From contig NW_003546607.1 in NCBI RefSeq assembly GCF_000090795.2, forward strand, positions 18,335 through 82,334: DNA of 64,000 nucleotides, read 5' to 3'. Positions 1 to 13,816 of this stretch are shown piece after piece. Position 1 is the first letter of the stretch. Every line of letters starts with the position of its first letter. The position numbers were made by a program, and so were the translations under genes. This DNA is from Amphimedon queenslandica. Taxonomy: Eukaryota; Porifera; Demospongiae; Haplosclerida; Niphatidae. Below the pieces are notes generated by a model. The model did no database searches. It was not told where the DNA came from and saw only the letters and a list, made by a program, of their open reading frames with translations.

Positions 1-2750
1 ACTAAACTCATAGAAACACACAGATGTCTCTCCCTATACAACAACACTGCAATATCACCTCATACTAAAATAATCAATTCATAATAATATTTACAGTACT
101 GATATAAATACAATTATTACTATCATTATACTGAGGGTTGATATCCCTATTATCACACAGTGACACACACACCACTAGTGGTGTTGGTACACATCAGCCT
201 CACTCCATACAACAATAACTATCAAGATCTACTGTTCATAATTAGTCATATACACGTACATGCAAAATCACTTCCTTGCTCATAGATCATACAGCATACA
301 ATCTATGGCTTCCTTATGCTTGCCCTTTTAATGTTTTACATTCGTCTAGTACAGTACCAGTATAATACAATGACAGCTATACACGTACATGTACTGTGTA
401 CATGTCCTAACTAACCTTCACAGCTGCAAACAGCATCAGTGTGTCCTCATCATAGAATGCCATGGGAAGCCTGAAAGGAAGACAGTCCGTTATCACATGA
501 TAACATTAGAGTATAAACATCAACATGAGGGAGAAGGTAAAATAAACTCACATACTCTACTAGCATAGCCTGTACATATAGATACATGTAGGTACATACA
601 TGTACATGTACGACGTACATGTACTTAAAGTTTATTGACAGTTTCCTATCAGATAATATACACAAACACACGCATACTTTACTTAAATATGGTGCACTTT
701 GTCATGTACATACAAGTACATGTACATGTACTTGTAATATATACATGTACATGTACTTATGTTGCGTAGAAACATCAAAGAAATACATGTATATGTACTT
801 AACCTTATTTCCCCAAACCATAAGCCACTTCCTTCACTAAGGACACATGCAGTAAAGCACACACATGTTTAGTAATATGCATACATGTACACTGTACACT
901 GTACACTAAGTCATTAGGTATAATAACAGAGTCAATATTCCCTAGCTTTTACTAAACTTACCCCGATCCACTTCCTAATGACTGCTTAGCAAGAGGGCGA
1001 GCGAGATTAGCAGTATCCCATAGAGCTAACTCAACTGTACTGGACTAGGGGGAGAGAGAGGGGAGACAGAGGAGGGGAGACAGAGAGAGGGGGGAGAGAG
1101 GTTTTTAATTTAAAACTTAAAAGTAGCAAAAATGAAAGGAAAAAAAGAAGAGATATTGCCAGCTGCACAAAGCTATATACAGTACTAATGTACATGAATA
1201 TACACAGTACTATCACTAAGTGCAACTTACTGAGCTGTAGCCAGTGGAGACAAAATAATTAGTGTCCCCTAACCAAGTGACATATGAGTCCTTATTCTGT
1301 GAATGTTCGTATACTTCCTAACAATACAATAAATACAATTTTTATAATACCACTATGTTAATGATAAAAATGGTCCAATACATGGACATTACTCCATTAC
1401 TGTTATGCTATTTTAGTGTTTATCATTGCAGCTGTACTCTATCTGGTTTAAATGTATGTTTAAACTCACTCCACTGATGGTATCAGCTCTGGGATCTACT
1501 ATTAAAAGTCTCTTCTGCCTCTTCTCCTAAAACACCACACAAACACAAACAAGCAATCATAATAGCAATAGCAGACATACTGTTTCCTTGGCAACGGTTG
1601 CCAGGAGTGACCCGGAGCCATTCCAGCAGAAATTCTGAACTATGCTAGAATTATGCTTTGATACTAAAAAGATTTCAAAAAAACAACATATGTAATATAT
1701 TGACTTTAAAATGACCACTATACACAAGAGTATAGCACTCAGTTACTTTAAATAAACACACTCAAACTAAAGATTATTATTAATTATCATATACATGTAC
1801 ATGTATATGATAATATTGGATTGTATTAAGGATTAGCAAATGAAGCAGAGGATTGTATAGACACTATTATTTACAATGACAATATCCTATGTGAAATCCT
1901 GTCATACACTTCATCATTACAATCAGAATCATGACTCATGGAAGCAAGTGCAGTAAACTAAAAGCTGGCCAGGTGTAGAGGAACGGACATTATAGTAAGA
2001 ATATAATCCCCTTTCAAGAGAAAGTCAAAGTTCTTTATGGTAAAGGCCATTATTCATAATGTACATAAATGACTCTAAACTTATACCTTAATAGTTGAAG
2101 TGAGTAAGAGGAGAATGGGTCAATATCCTTCTCATATAATAAGCATACAAACACTGCATGTCCATATACTGAGATAAGGACTTGGTTAATTAGCATAACA
2201 AGACACTGATAGCCATCAGTATGGTAATCATTAATACACATATATACATGTACATGTACTAGTGAAGTGACATTAGTCACAGTAGACTATAGCCTCTATA
2301 ATAACGGACAGTTTGGGACAAAGAAGTTTCGAAATGTCCCAATTACTCCCAAGTCTCCTTTCATTTTAACGATAAGACTCACTGTATTTCTCTTGCTGCT
2401 TGTTGACGTCCCATATAGAGACAGAGTGACCAGCAGTGCTGGCCAAGACATCACTAGCCACTGGATTAAAGTGCAATGTCTCAATACCTACTCCCTATGC
2501 ATATAAATAATATGTACATGTACATGTACATGTGCTGTAAGTGAATGTATATGTATGTGTAATTGTGTGTGGTTATACTTGAGCTGGTTTTAGGGTACAA
2601 GATGCTGTAGAGGATGAGAAATCAGAAGTTACGGAAGCAGGATCTGAAGGCAGTTGCCATATCTTGATCTATGAAATAAATAAGTAAATAATAACAACAA
2701 CAACAACAACAACAACAATAATAATAATAATAATAATAATAGTAATAATA

Positions 2751-2788
<38 letters not shown>

Positions 2789-3667
2789 AATAATATAAAT
2801 CTTTACATGTTAGTCTGTTACCATTAAAATAGTACATGCAATTACGATATGCAGTCACCAAGCAAAAGCTACATTTTTTCCTAATTATTACAAAGACGAA
2901 TAATTATAAAAATGTTAAATGCCCATTTTAAGAAGCATCTCAGTGTCACTCATTAACGTTCATCATGTTCCTACAAGCATATCATTACAATAGTACTACC
3001 ACACCTTAATCAGTAATAATCACTTCATTAGACCTCCCCCACTTTATAATTCCATGCTACATTAACTCTTAGACGTATAACAGCAAATATTTTAAATAAC
3101 TTACGAGTCCATCCTCAGCTCCAGTGGCCAGGAGTGTATCGTCAAATGGAGAGAAAGCAAAATCAGATACCAGACCTGGAGCAAATGAATTTAATTACAT
3201 TACATAATAATATACATTTAATTATGGTTTCATAATTGATAAATTTAATATTGCTCGTTATTTTTATGATGCTTAAAAACTGCAATGATTAATTAACCCT
3301 TACGCCCACCACTGACCAGAATGGCCGGCAACAGTTGGGAATGAAGAGTTTCGACCTGAAGACTCCAATGGAAGAACAGCAACTGAGCCTACGCCTATTA
3401 ATAATTATTAGTAAAATTTATTATATTATCTGTCTCGCCCACGCACTGGTTGAGTTATGAATGAAGGCGGTATAGAGGACGCTGGCTTTGATGTTGGTAC
3501 AATTTGATTTGAGATTCGAGCCCACACTCAAGTCGTGTATCCATTCCTATAGGAGGAAGGGAAAGTATTGCTAAATGTTCTCTCTCTGTTGTGTGTGCAT
3601 GTTTAACCTCTTTCTTAAAGACGCGGGAGAAGGCATTTCGATACTTTGAGGTCTTGAAACGACTCAT
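1..3667 (-). CDS. CORO7: Coronin-7 (POD-1 type), N-terminal part, continues off the left edge
   Basis: Multi-exon minus-strand gene starting at 3667. Exon 1 (3667-3608) encodes MSRFKTSKYRNAFSRVFKKE and splices in phase to EWIHDLSVGSNLKSN, the conserved coronin N-terminus. Further exons read as WD40 blades: GLVSDFAFSPFDDTLLATG (about 3105-3178), IKIWQLPSDPA (about 2610-2670), LHFNPVASDVLASTAGHSVS followed by IWDVNKQQEKYS (about 2385-2485), NFCWNGSGSLLATVAK (about 1585-1640), RLLIVDPRADTISGV (about 1470-1530), DSYVTWLGDTNYFVSTGYSS (about 1225-1300), LALWDTANLARPLA (about 960-1045) and LPMAFYDEDTLMLFAAVK (about 417-470). Coronins bind F-actin and Arp2/3; CORO7 is the long double-propeller form acting at the Golgi and cortex. 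Only most of the first propeller lies in the window, so CORO7 rather than a short coronin is inferred from the N-terminus. It is divergent from the tandem-FERM gene. Confidence 0.82.
1783..1814. repeat. 32-bp perfect palindrome built on TACATGTA
   Basis: ATTATCATATACAT, then GTAC, then ATGTATATGATAAT: two 14-bp arms around a self-complementary core, in a coronin-7 intron. It is one of the longer members of the ACATGT-type palindromes scattered through the introns here. Confidence 0.85.
2690..2798. repeat. Compound CAA/TAA/TGA trinucleotide array
   Basis: An uninterrupted run of CAA, then TAA, then TGA triplets in a coronin-7 intron. On the minus strand it gives false His-, Tyr- and Cys-rich open frames. 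Confidence 0.95.
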
Positions 3668-4034
3668 CTTTCTTGTCTTATCTTATCTTTCCTGCACCAG
3701 CTCCACCTACAAGCATGGGCGAGGTCTAGCTTAGTTCCCGGTAAATCGAGCGCCAAAAAAATTTAGGTTTTAGCATTTGTTTTAAAGCTCAAAATGAGCC
3801 TCTTTGGTGCTATAATGCATGATTTACTATAGCACAAAATGGTTTAGTTCATTTGCAATCCACTCCAGCAGCTAAAAGCGTAAAAGTACTGGAGAATTTT
3901 ACTCATGATTTTACTATGGAATTTATGGAATGCGGAAGTTCATTTGAGCTTTGAAATGTTACTGGTTATTAGCTTCAACTACTTTATAATGTGAGGCAGA
4001 TTGCTGGAAAGAAACGCTTAGTTAAACGAGAAAG
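3668..4034. promoter_or_regulatory. Divergent intergenic region, coronin-7 / tandem-FERM gene
   Basis: The start codons of two oppositely oriented genes flank this 367-bp interval, so it should hold both promoters and 5' UTRs. I see no TATA box at a convincing distance and no strong known motif; the assignment rests on geometry only. Confidence 0.5.
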
Positions 4035-6416
4035 ATGATTGTTGTAAAGTTCTCCAACGACCACGAGCAGAGTGTTCAGGTAAGCCTTAGCTCATTGAAG
4101 CTTTTGATCATTAAACACCGCAGATCACTCCAGAGACTAAAGTGGTAGACGTATTGAGCACCTTGGCACTTAGTTTCGGTAAGAGAGAGATAAAACAGAT
4201 AGAGAAAACTCCTTTATTTTGTACAGGGTTAACCGATACCAGCGAATTTGTTAAAGAATGGGGCCTCACTGAGTACCAGGGGGACCAGAAATGGATTGAC
4301 AGTTAGCCTTTGAAATTTAACACACCTTACTCTAGCACACCTTGTAGAATCCTGGCTGAGAAATGAAGAGCTGCTGGCAGACTCTACTTCAGCCATATTC
4401 CTCCTTGGAAAGAAATTCTTCACCACAAATGATGACATTCACTTACTCACAATCCCACCTTTTCTAAGAGAAGTACTTTACCATCAAGTAAGGCTTTATG
4501 AAAATGGCAAGCTACAAGTTCAACCAATGCTCCATTCCTATACAGATGCTTCAAATATATTTATGTGGTGGCTACTTCTCCCCGGCACAACAGGCAATAA
4601 AACTTAGTGCATTAGCTGCACATGTCCACATGTCCACAGCTGAATATCTCACTTAGTAAGTCCAGCTTTATTTATCATTATGGATGCATGTGAATATTAT
4701 ATCCTTCTTTATAGTGGAACAGAATGGTTACAGACATTTCTTCCGCNCAGGCTTAGCCGTGTTAGGTGTCTACCATCACTGATTGGCAAGGTTAGATTAG
4801 CTGTCATTCTGTTTGTTTGCAATTTCAAGGACAGCTAGCTTAAGCTACCTCTTCCTTTTCTGCATGTTATAATTATAGCCACAAAGCACAATAAATTGGG
4901 ATAATAGCTCATACACAAAACTCCTCATATTATAGCAATAATACAACAGGCTTACATCATCACTACTATATATGATGGGTGTATTTTATAAACTACTCCC
5001 AATCCAGTACCATGGATACTCCTTTTGCCTTTACTGGTATACCTAGCATTTGTATTGCTGCTTCACGCACAGAGAGATGAATGCTAACAAGATTAATTGT
5101 GCCAATAATACATTGCTACTCCCACAATTTAGAATATGAAAGGAATTGGTGCAAGGAACAAAGCAGTGGTCGAGACTGCATTTATAAAAGGAATCATGAG
5201 ACTCGAGAGTTTTGGATTGAGCCTATACAGTGCTAATGTAAGCTAGTATAATACAATGAAAACTAATGGGATTATTGTATATTATATCTAATTATAGATT
5301 GACCATCAGCCTGCTGTACTAGGGGTCGGTTTCAAGGGACTTTTCTGGCTAGACACTGATAATTTTGAGGTGAGAAGAAGCAATCCCATTTTGTCATAAA
5401 CCCCGTCATTGATTATACTCCACTATCAATCCCACTCTCTCCTCTCTTTCAAAACCTTACATAACAATCCCCTATGATCTCTCTAACTTTATTATCAAAT
5501 TGCATGTCCTTTATACGTCTTCCTCATTATAATATAGCCCATCAAGCAATGGCCACCCGAAGCCATAAAGCAGATAAGCCAATCTGACGATACTCTACTA
5601 GTTTCATTCAATGGCAGAGAAGCTGATATTGAAATTGAGAGTCCCTACACTGCTGATATAAGTCACTATATCAGTTCATCACTGAGAATACACATTAGTA
5701 GACCATCAAGCTATGCTTTGGAAGCAGGTGGAGATGATGACTCTTCTCACACAGGCATAGAAATAGTTAATGTCCAGGAGATACCCTCTGTAGAGATAAG
5801 GAAAGAGAAAGGGAGAAGGAGAGGGAGAGGAGAAAGAAAAGCAGCAGCCACAGAAGAAGCAGAAGATGTTCCAGGAGCAGCTGGACTTGATAGGAAAAGG
5901 CGTATCTCGCCGTTTGGTCGTTACAGTAACAGACGGAAAGCTTTTCGAAAGAAGAAGAACCTCCTCACTAAGGAGGACAGTCTTGAAGATCTCAGCGAGG
6001 TGATGGGGGTGGATTTCAACAGCGTCAATCCTTCTTGGGCCATGAAAGGTAATGGGGTCAATCCTGTGTACGATTCAGTCGCTAGTACTCGTGTCGATAC
6101 TCTATTGAAGTTATCCAAACTGACCTCTCCTTCTCTCTCGACCACGCTAAAACACACTAAGAGATCAAGTGTGTTAAACCACAGGGTTCCTTTACCGTAT
6201 GAAGAGGTTACGTTTCCTCCTCCACTACCACAAAAACCACCTCATTTCCGGACTAGCCTGCTAGTAGAGGTGAAGACTAAAGGTGTTCCCACTCCGCCAG
6301 TTGAGGAGGTAGGAGCTGTTCCCCAGAGGCTGGGTATGTATGTACCAGGTGGGGGTGGACAACATTCAAGACCAGTACAGCCTTACGAAGCATTGAGGGT
6401 AAGCATTAAATAAATA

Positions 6417-6488
<72 letters not shown>

Positions 6489-9400
6489 AATACGTCAGTT
6501 ATGGCCACACACACATAAAAGCATTTATTATTATTATTGTTATTTATTATTATTATTATTTCCTTATCTGGTTGATCATGATACTATAGTATGGGCTAGT
6601 AAGTTTCACTCCATTACACCTACAGACTAGACAGCTGTCTATTAACCTACCTCCAATAATGATAATGCCATAAGCACTACCTTGTATTGGGTGGTCTTGC
6701 TTTGCTTTATTACTATAATTAGTCATAATATATTTATATACCGGTCTTTCTCTTTCATTGAAGGATTATGCTACTCTACGTAGAGAATTCCGCATGTTTT
6801 GCGTGAAATTACCAAATGGAAATTTACACTGGGAACTGGTAAGGAGAGAGAGAGAGAGACAGAGAGGGAGGGAGGGAGGGAGAGAGGGAGAGAGACAGAC
6901 AGAGAGACAGAGGGAAAGTGTCTATACAATTATTGTGATAGTTATAATAATTCACACTCCCCACACCCAACACACACTCCACAATAGGCTAGTCTTTATC
7001 AGCCGATTCACAAGCTGATATCAAGACTCTGCATATTGATACATGCTGAGTCAAACATGGAGCAATACTCCCTGTTTGTTGAAGGAGGAATACTATCACA
7101 ACTGAAAGAGAACACACCTTTAACTCCAGACGTAAGTATAGACATGCAATGACCATGCACACATGAAGTGAACCATGCCAGATATCAGTATAAGCATAAT
7201 GTTATGTAGGAAATTAAAATTGATTTTTCTCGCAGTCTGTGAGAGTAATTATGATAATAAAAATTCCCATTTATGGATCCTTACAAGCAGACAGAGTTCA
7301 GATTAATTACTATTAAGAAAGTTAATCGTATAATGTACGTGTTTGGTCTAAGACATTTGGTCACAGTCACGTTATATCTTGAAAATGAAATTAATCAAAT
7401 CATATCTCTACTATCGTATCCTTTAGATAATTGGCAATGATATGGATTGGGAATTTGAATTTGAGCTCTCGAGAGTTGCACCACCTCGTAACGGAATGAA
7501 CTCCATGGGAAAAGTATTTGTGCCTTCAAAAAAGCACCAAATATTACCAGGTGGGAAAGATTAGAGAGAGAGAGAGGAGGAAGGGAGTGATAGATTATGG
7601 AAATAGCTCAGGAAGGAAGAGAGAGAAAGAGAGACAGTCTTTTACATTGAGCAGTATATAAACGGATCATTAAATTATTCACGCTTTTTAACCAACAGTT
7701 ATGGACAATCCGGTCATCCTAGACTCAAAATTGACATTTAAGGATCACGGGATCACCACTAGCAGACTCCTATCACTTAAGTATGGCCATAACAACTTCA
7801 CTGACACACAAACACACACAAATAAAGACACACACACACACAATACACTAAATCCAATGCTAGTCACACATGTACTACTTATGCTTATCTTTATGACATA
7901 ATAAAATGCAACTCCACACACATACATATACAAATTCTACTCATGTAGAATGACCATTTCTATGATGTGCTTACTCACTGTCCCACAACAGGTCAGCTAG
8001 TAATGAAAGATTACCAAAGATGGCCATCAAAGTCCCTGACTGGGTCAAGTTCCATCAGTCCTGGCTGAGCATTGTTCATGGCAATCAACCATGCCAGCTT
8101 CAAGATGCAATCACAGTTAGTACTTTCATATATATATATATAATGATATTGTTAGATCTAGAAATTAATAATCATGAGAGATTAAAAGTCTCCTAAACTC
8201 TGACAGTGTACATATACATGATTATTCATAAATGATGTCCATACTATTCTTAGTATGTATTTAAGTATCATATTACCTTACTACCAATATAGGTAATGAG
8301 TATACTACTAATGATAATAAGCAATACACCGATATGTCTGTGTGTTTATAGAGTGCATCCATAAAAATGGAGTCTAGTAATACAATATCAACCTGTTATG
8401 CAGGCAAACTGAGATTTTATATCACCAGAGATACCAGTAGGATATAGGATAACATTCAGTAGGGATATCATTTCACTTAAGAAAGATCACATCATTAAAT
8501 GATACTAATAAGGACAGCATTATAGATTCTATGCTTTCTTTATTGCATCTTGTTGTGGCTACAGATGCTGCTAATGATACCTTGAATGTCTTTAAATTTT
8601 AGGCTAATATTTGCTAGTGTCAGGATGCTGGCCATATTGGTCAGTTAATAGGCTGTTGCCAGGAACTGTGGGTGGTGATTTATTGCCCAACTAGTTCTTG
8701 TTTTAACTCAAACATACAAGCAAGTGCAACTCTACATTTAGTTTAAAAAACCACCTAACAGTAAATGTAATCCATAAGTTTACTAAGACTGGAATTTTGA
8801 ATGTGCAAAGTTTATTCTCAGGGAATTATGATTCCAGCCAGATGGTCACCAATTTGTCATGGAAGAAAGCTAAAAGCATTCCTTTCCATACATTGGCTTA
8901 TTTGGCTGCAAATAATAAGTGCTAATGTTTTCATATCATACATAGTGATATTATTCAATTTGTATGACTTCAGGCTGTACATGACTTAAGTAATTAAGAT
9001 TTGGGGCTTTAGTTTATAGTATTGATTTACATACGGTCCATACTATTATGCTAGCTCTTGCGTTTATGGTCTGAAGAATGAGTAATTTAATTATGAATGT
9101 GCCTTACTGTCTGTCTCTCTCTCATTGTAGTTGGCAGCAGTTTTATACCAATGCTATGTACTGGATAGAACTGAAGCTAATTCCGTTATAAGCTCTTGCA
9201 AGTAAATAACAAATACAACCTTTCTCTCCCTCTCTTTCTCTCTCCCTCTCTCTTTTTCTCTGCTATTTATATTTATATATTTTTTCTTACGTAGTATCAC
9301 TGATTTCTTGCCGGTTGGATTCAGTGGTATTAAAGGCATTAAAGACAAAATACTAAAGGAAAGAGAGAAGATACTATCATACACACGAGAGGAGTTGGAA

Positions 9401-11239
9401 CAGATCTACATCACCGGAGCCACTTCTTCTCCTCTTCATCAAACTGTATTCTTCCCCTGCAAGGTACGCAACATAAGTACATGCATATGTATTAAGAAAA
9501 ATTATAAAAATGAAGAATTTTTTCTATTTTATTTTTCATGCAATATGACTCAATTATAAGTTAAACAACATTGATTTAATTTCTTACCTTTACAGGAACC
9601 AAAAAGGCAATTTTTGAAGAGTGCGAGACTAGTTCCGATCATCATTGGGATCAATCAGCAGGGGATTGTACGAGTTGATCCTAAATCCTGTGAAGTAAGA
9701 AGACGACATTTAATAATAAAACAACTGTCATCATTTCTTATTTCTTTGGCAGATAATGAATATATGGTCTTACGAAGTCTTTAAGAACTGGGGCTTCTCA
9801 AGAAAGAGCTTTTTATTAGTAAGATCTTATAATAATACTGATAGCATTATTATTATTATTCTTTTTAAATATTTTTTTAAAACGTAGGAATTTGAGAGCA
9901 GCACTTATCCAATAAAATGCAATCAGAGCAAATGGATGTCAAGGCTTGTTGATTTCTATGTCAATTCGATACAAGAAATTAAAGTAAATAAATAAATAAA
10001 TAAATAAATGAATAAATACTTAAAGAAATAAATAAATAAATACATAAAGAAATAAATAAATGAATAAATACTTAAAGAAATAAATAAATAAATACATAAA
10101 TAAATAAATAAATAAATAATGGTAATAATATTAAATTCAACTTACTTCCATTCTCTCCTTATATAAAGCATCAGAGGATTGAGGATGAGTTAGAAGAAGT
10201 GAGAGAGGAAGAAGAGGAGGGACACACTCAGAGCTCAGATGTAGCAAAACCATACTTTGTATTGGAGGAAGAAGCACCAGCACTTGCTACTGCCACAAAC
10301 CCTTACTTTGTCCTAGAAAAAGGTCAGCATAAATAAATAAATAAATATATAAATAAATGAATAAATAAATAAATAAATAAATGAATAAATAAATAAATAA
10401 ATGTACAAATATATAAATAAATAAATGATAGCAATTTAAAGTATAGTTTTACTTTATAAGTGGCCCCAGATTTAAAAAAAAAGCAATTCTCAATTCTACG
10501 ATGAAAAAAACACAACATAGTTTACTGCTAGAATCTACCATAAAAGGACAACATTGTGTCAATTATGGACATAGTGACATACCAGCACCAAATCTCTGCC
10601 AAATTCCTAACTTTATAAAGCACCTAATAACAGGAACTAACAGCCCACACTCATGCATATTTAAAACACCAACCATTTGCAAATATTCCTTATATATTAA
10701 CCTTTATTTATCCACCCACACACACTTGATAAATGATACTTATCTATATATAGTGTATGAGGAGCTTATGCAAGTTAGAGATACCACAATGCAAAGGCAG
10801 AAAAAACAAGAAGAAAGAGAAAGGGAGGAAGGAGCAAAAAATGCAGGAGCAACAGGAGAAGATAAAACTTTTCAAGTGGTAGGAGAGAAAAGGGTAATGG
10901 ATGGGGTCTATGTAAATCCACTTCCAAATTGTTCTCTGATTAATCCAAGCGAAGCAACGACCATGCACCTACAAAAACTTGGACTAGTTCCTTTAAGAGA
11001 CCATGAGGAGGAGGAGGAAGAAGAAGATGAGGAAGACGAAGATGATGAAAGGAAATATTTCACCGTTATAAATTACAGCGAGTCTTCTTCGGACTGGGAA
11101 GAGAATAATGAAGAGGAGAATCCTTATGATGATATACTAAACGTTCTAACTCAGTTCCATCACTCTAAGAGACAAACTCCAGTTATTTCTGAGCATATTT
11201 ATTATCTTCCTCCAGACTGCTATCAACCAGAACATCATT

Positions 11240-11244
<5 letters not shown>
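4035..11244 (+). CDS. Tandem-FERM protein without a motor domain
   Basis: Multi-exon gene. First exons 4035-4079, 4124-4178, 4227-4301 and 4336-4487 splice in phase. FERM 1: an F1 lobe (SVQ|ITPETKVVDVLSTLA ... AIFLLGKKFFTTND), an F2 helical lobe (FLREVLYHQ|MLQIYL ... QQAIKLSALAAHV) and an F3/PH-like lobe (AVLGVGFKGLFWLDTDNFE ... PIKQWPPEAIKQI). A basic, proline-rich linker follows (5718-6400) with NPVYDS. FERM 2 runs from about 6990 to 9990: YSLFVEGGILSQLKE, VPDWVKFHQSWLSIVHGNQP, and a classical F3 (LVPIIIGINQQGIVRVDP ... IWSYEVFKNWGFSRKSFLL). The acidic tail carries NPYFVLE and NPYDDI. FERM modules tether membrane receptors and lipids to actin, and NPxY/F sites are typical PTB/FERM ligands. 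Tandem FERMs are known from MyTH4 myosins (VII, XV), but no head, IQ or MyTH4 is visible. One undetermined base lies at 4747. Family placement is open. Confidence 0.72.
9984..10425. repeat. AAATA/AAAT simple-repeat tracts
   Basis: Two runs of TAAATAAATA-type repeat (9984-10118 and 10331-10425) occupy introns on either side of a short exon (about 10169-10320) of the tandem-FERM gene that encodes an acidic segment. Confidence 0.9.
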
Positions 11245-11281
<37 letters not shown>

Positions 11282-11349
11282 TAAATAGCCAGAAAAAATA
11301 ATCAGACTATCGTATAAAATACACTTATTGATATATCCATGTTCATAAC
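11245..11349. other. Convergent 3' interval, tandem-FERM / CCDC138-like
   Basis: Only 105 bp separate the two stop codons. It begins with an AAT microsatellite (about 11243-11281). Both 3' UTRs must be short or overlap. Confidence 0.7.
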
Positions 11350-13778
11350 TCATTCACTTCTACATGTTCTTGCTGTTGTGTTAATAATGTGATTGTCAAT
11401 GTTGTTTAGCGTTGATTTTAAGTTTAATTGTACAAAATGGTTGCTTGAGTTTTGTATTAGTGATGACTTGATGGTCTGGACTCCATTTAAAGACTGCAGC
11501 AAATGGCAGACTGATCTATGAACATTTTTGAAAGAAAAAAAAATTGCATAGGTTGAAGTGTAAAAAATAAAATTAAGCTATAACTTTTTGTGAATTGCTT
11601 GAAAAATAAACAAGAAATTATTCATAAAAGCATACTAGTATAGTTATAAAAAGTTTTTATACATGCATAGTTAGAAATTGATACATTTTTAATACCTGTA
11701 CTTTGATGTCCTCTGCAATAAAATGCTAATCTTCTCAAGATTGGTAACATGAAGTGATGGCCTCCTCAGACAAGACAATACTGTACTGTAATAATTACGG
11801 GAGGTACATCGCTCGACAAAAACTAAACAAATTAATCTTATAAGTAATTCTATCATAATAGACAACACAAATTCTACTCTACCAGAATTTAAATCTTAAT
11901 TTCATTTCACATTTAAAGATTGCTCTTTTTACCTGGTTCTGGCATCAGGTCTATTAATATGTCTAATACTTTACTGGTCAGTACAACTGGCTGTTTCTCA
12001 TTCTTCAGTAGAGAAAACATTGCATCCATTCCTCTGTACAGCATAAACAATTGCTGGACCTATTAGCCACAATAACAGAGCTTAAGTAAACTGGTAGAAA
12101 TTATAACTGAAACATCATACAGTTGTTATCTTCACTACAATAACTAATGGAACTATGGTAAGGGAGTTTAAGTCATGACCAAAAATGGTTACAATTGATT
12201 TTTATTACATTTTCTGATACATATTGATGTCCTTATGCTGTGTAGAAAGTTTGAGCTGATTCCGACTTTAATTGTTTGAGTTATGGCCATTTTAAGAAAT
12301 GAGCCAAAATCTGAAAAGTTCCCTTTACTATAGCCCATGGTTTTTCCCAAAAAATGGCTCCAAAATCACCCCCAATTTTTATTACATTTTCTAATACATA
12401 TTGATGCCCTTATGCTATGTAGAAAGTTTGAGCCGATTCCGACTTTAATTTTTCAAGTTATGGCCATTTTAAAAAATTGCTGGTTTTTTGGAAAAATCCC
12501 TGTACTATAGCCCATGGTTTTTTCCAAAAAATGGCTCCGAAATCACCCCCAATTTTTATTACATTTTCTGATACATATTGATGTACTTATGCTATGTAGA
12601 AAGTTTGAGTCAATTCCGACTTCAATTTTTCGAGTCATGGCCATTTTAAGAAATGGACCAAAATCTGAAAAGTTCCCTGTACTATTATAGCCCATGGTTT
12701 TTTCTGAAAAATGGCTCCAAAATCACCCTCAATTTTTATTACATTTTCTTATGCTATGTAGAAAGTTTGAGCCGATTCTGACTTCAATTTTTCAACAAAA
12801 ATAGAAATTAGAAATAAACTATATGACTATGCTCATGTACATGCAGTATAAATGCTACAATTAGATGTACATAACTCAGTATAATATACATGTATTAGCT
12901 AGAGAATAGCGGAACTTTTGAAACAAAACAAACAATATACCTTAGAGCTCTTTAAAACAGCTGTTAGTCTTTCCAAAATATTCGCCAATTTATAAACTGC
13001 AGATAAATACAGATCATGCATCATGTGAAAGATAGGGAAACAAAAGAAAAACAAAAGAGGGAAAGAAAGAGAGGGAGAGAGAGAGGGGGAGAAAGAGAGA
13101 GGGGGAGAGAGAGATAGGTGTACCAATTATAACAAACATGCCACAAAAGCGGAAAAAGCCAACAATCTGATTCAAAATAAATTCTATAAACAATAGTATA
13201 CACACGTACATACATATTACATGTGTAATTATGCATGTATGAATCTACCATACCCTGAGTAATGGTATGTAGTGATATAAGAGAACAGAGGACGTCAACT
13301 TGAACATTTTCATTAGGAACAAACTGGAACAATAATTAAATAAATAAATAAACAAACAAATAAAATAAATAAACAAATTGTAAGGATCGTGGCGTACTTG
13401 TGTACCTTTTCAATTTTTTCCCCGAGTCTCCTTAATGAAGTGATGACAGTGGTGTGATGCTAATATTATCAATTATAATATTATTAATATTAATAAATTA
13501 CCTCTTCTTCTGCAAGAGTACTTGTACTTAAATGAACAAACTCAAGTAGGGTGAGTAATTCGGGTGTGTCCACGCCAGAGGGTGTCACGTGATTTAGTGT
13601 CATGTGATTAACGAGAGAGGGTAGGATGTCAAGTGACATTGCTAGAGTGGTTTCTTTCATTGTCTTGTCGAGAGGAGAGAGAGAGTTGGCTTGAAGCTGT
13701 AGTCTTGTTAGCCAGTGCATTAATGAATTGGTTAGAGTTTTTAATGGTAACTGATCCTGAGAGAGAGAGAGAGAGAGG

Positions 13779-13816
<38 letters not shown>

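Noticed and set aside
1595-1625. Palindrome TTGGCAAC-GGTTGCC resembling an RFX site
   Set aside because: It lies inside a coronin-7 coding exon (GSLLATVAKE), so coding constraint explains it.
10501-10753. N-terminal extension of the long frame ending at 11244
   Set aside because: The sequence before about 10754 is intron; an acceptor (TATATAG|TGTATGAGG) starts the true exon, and the earlier residues have no FERM-tail character.
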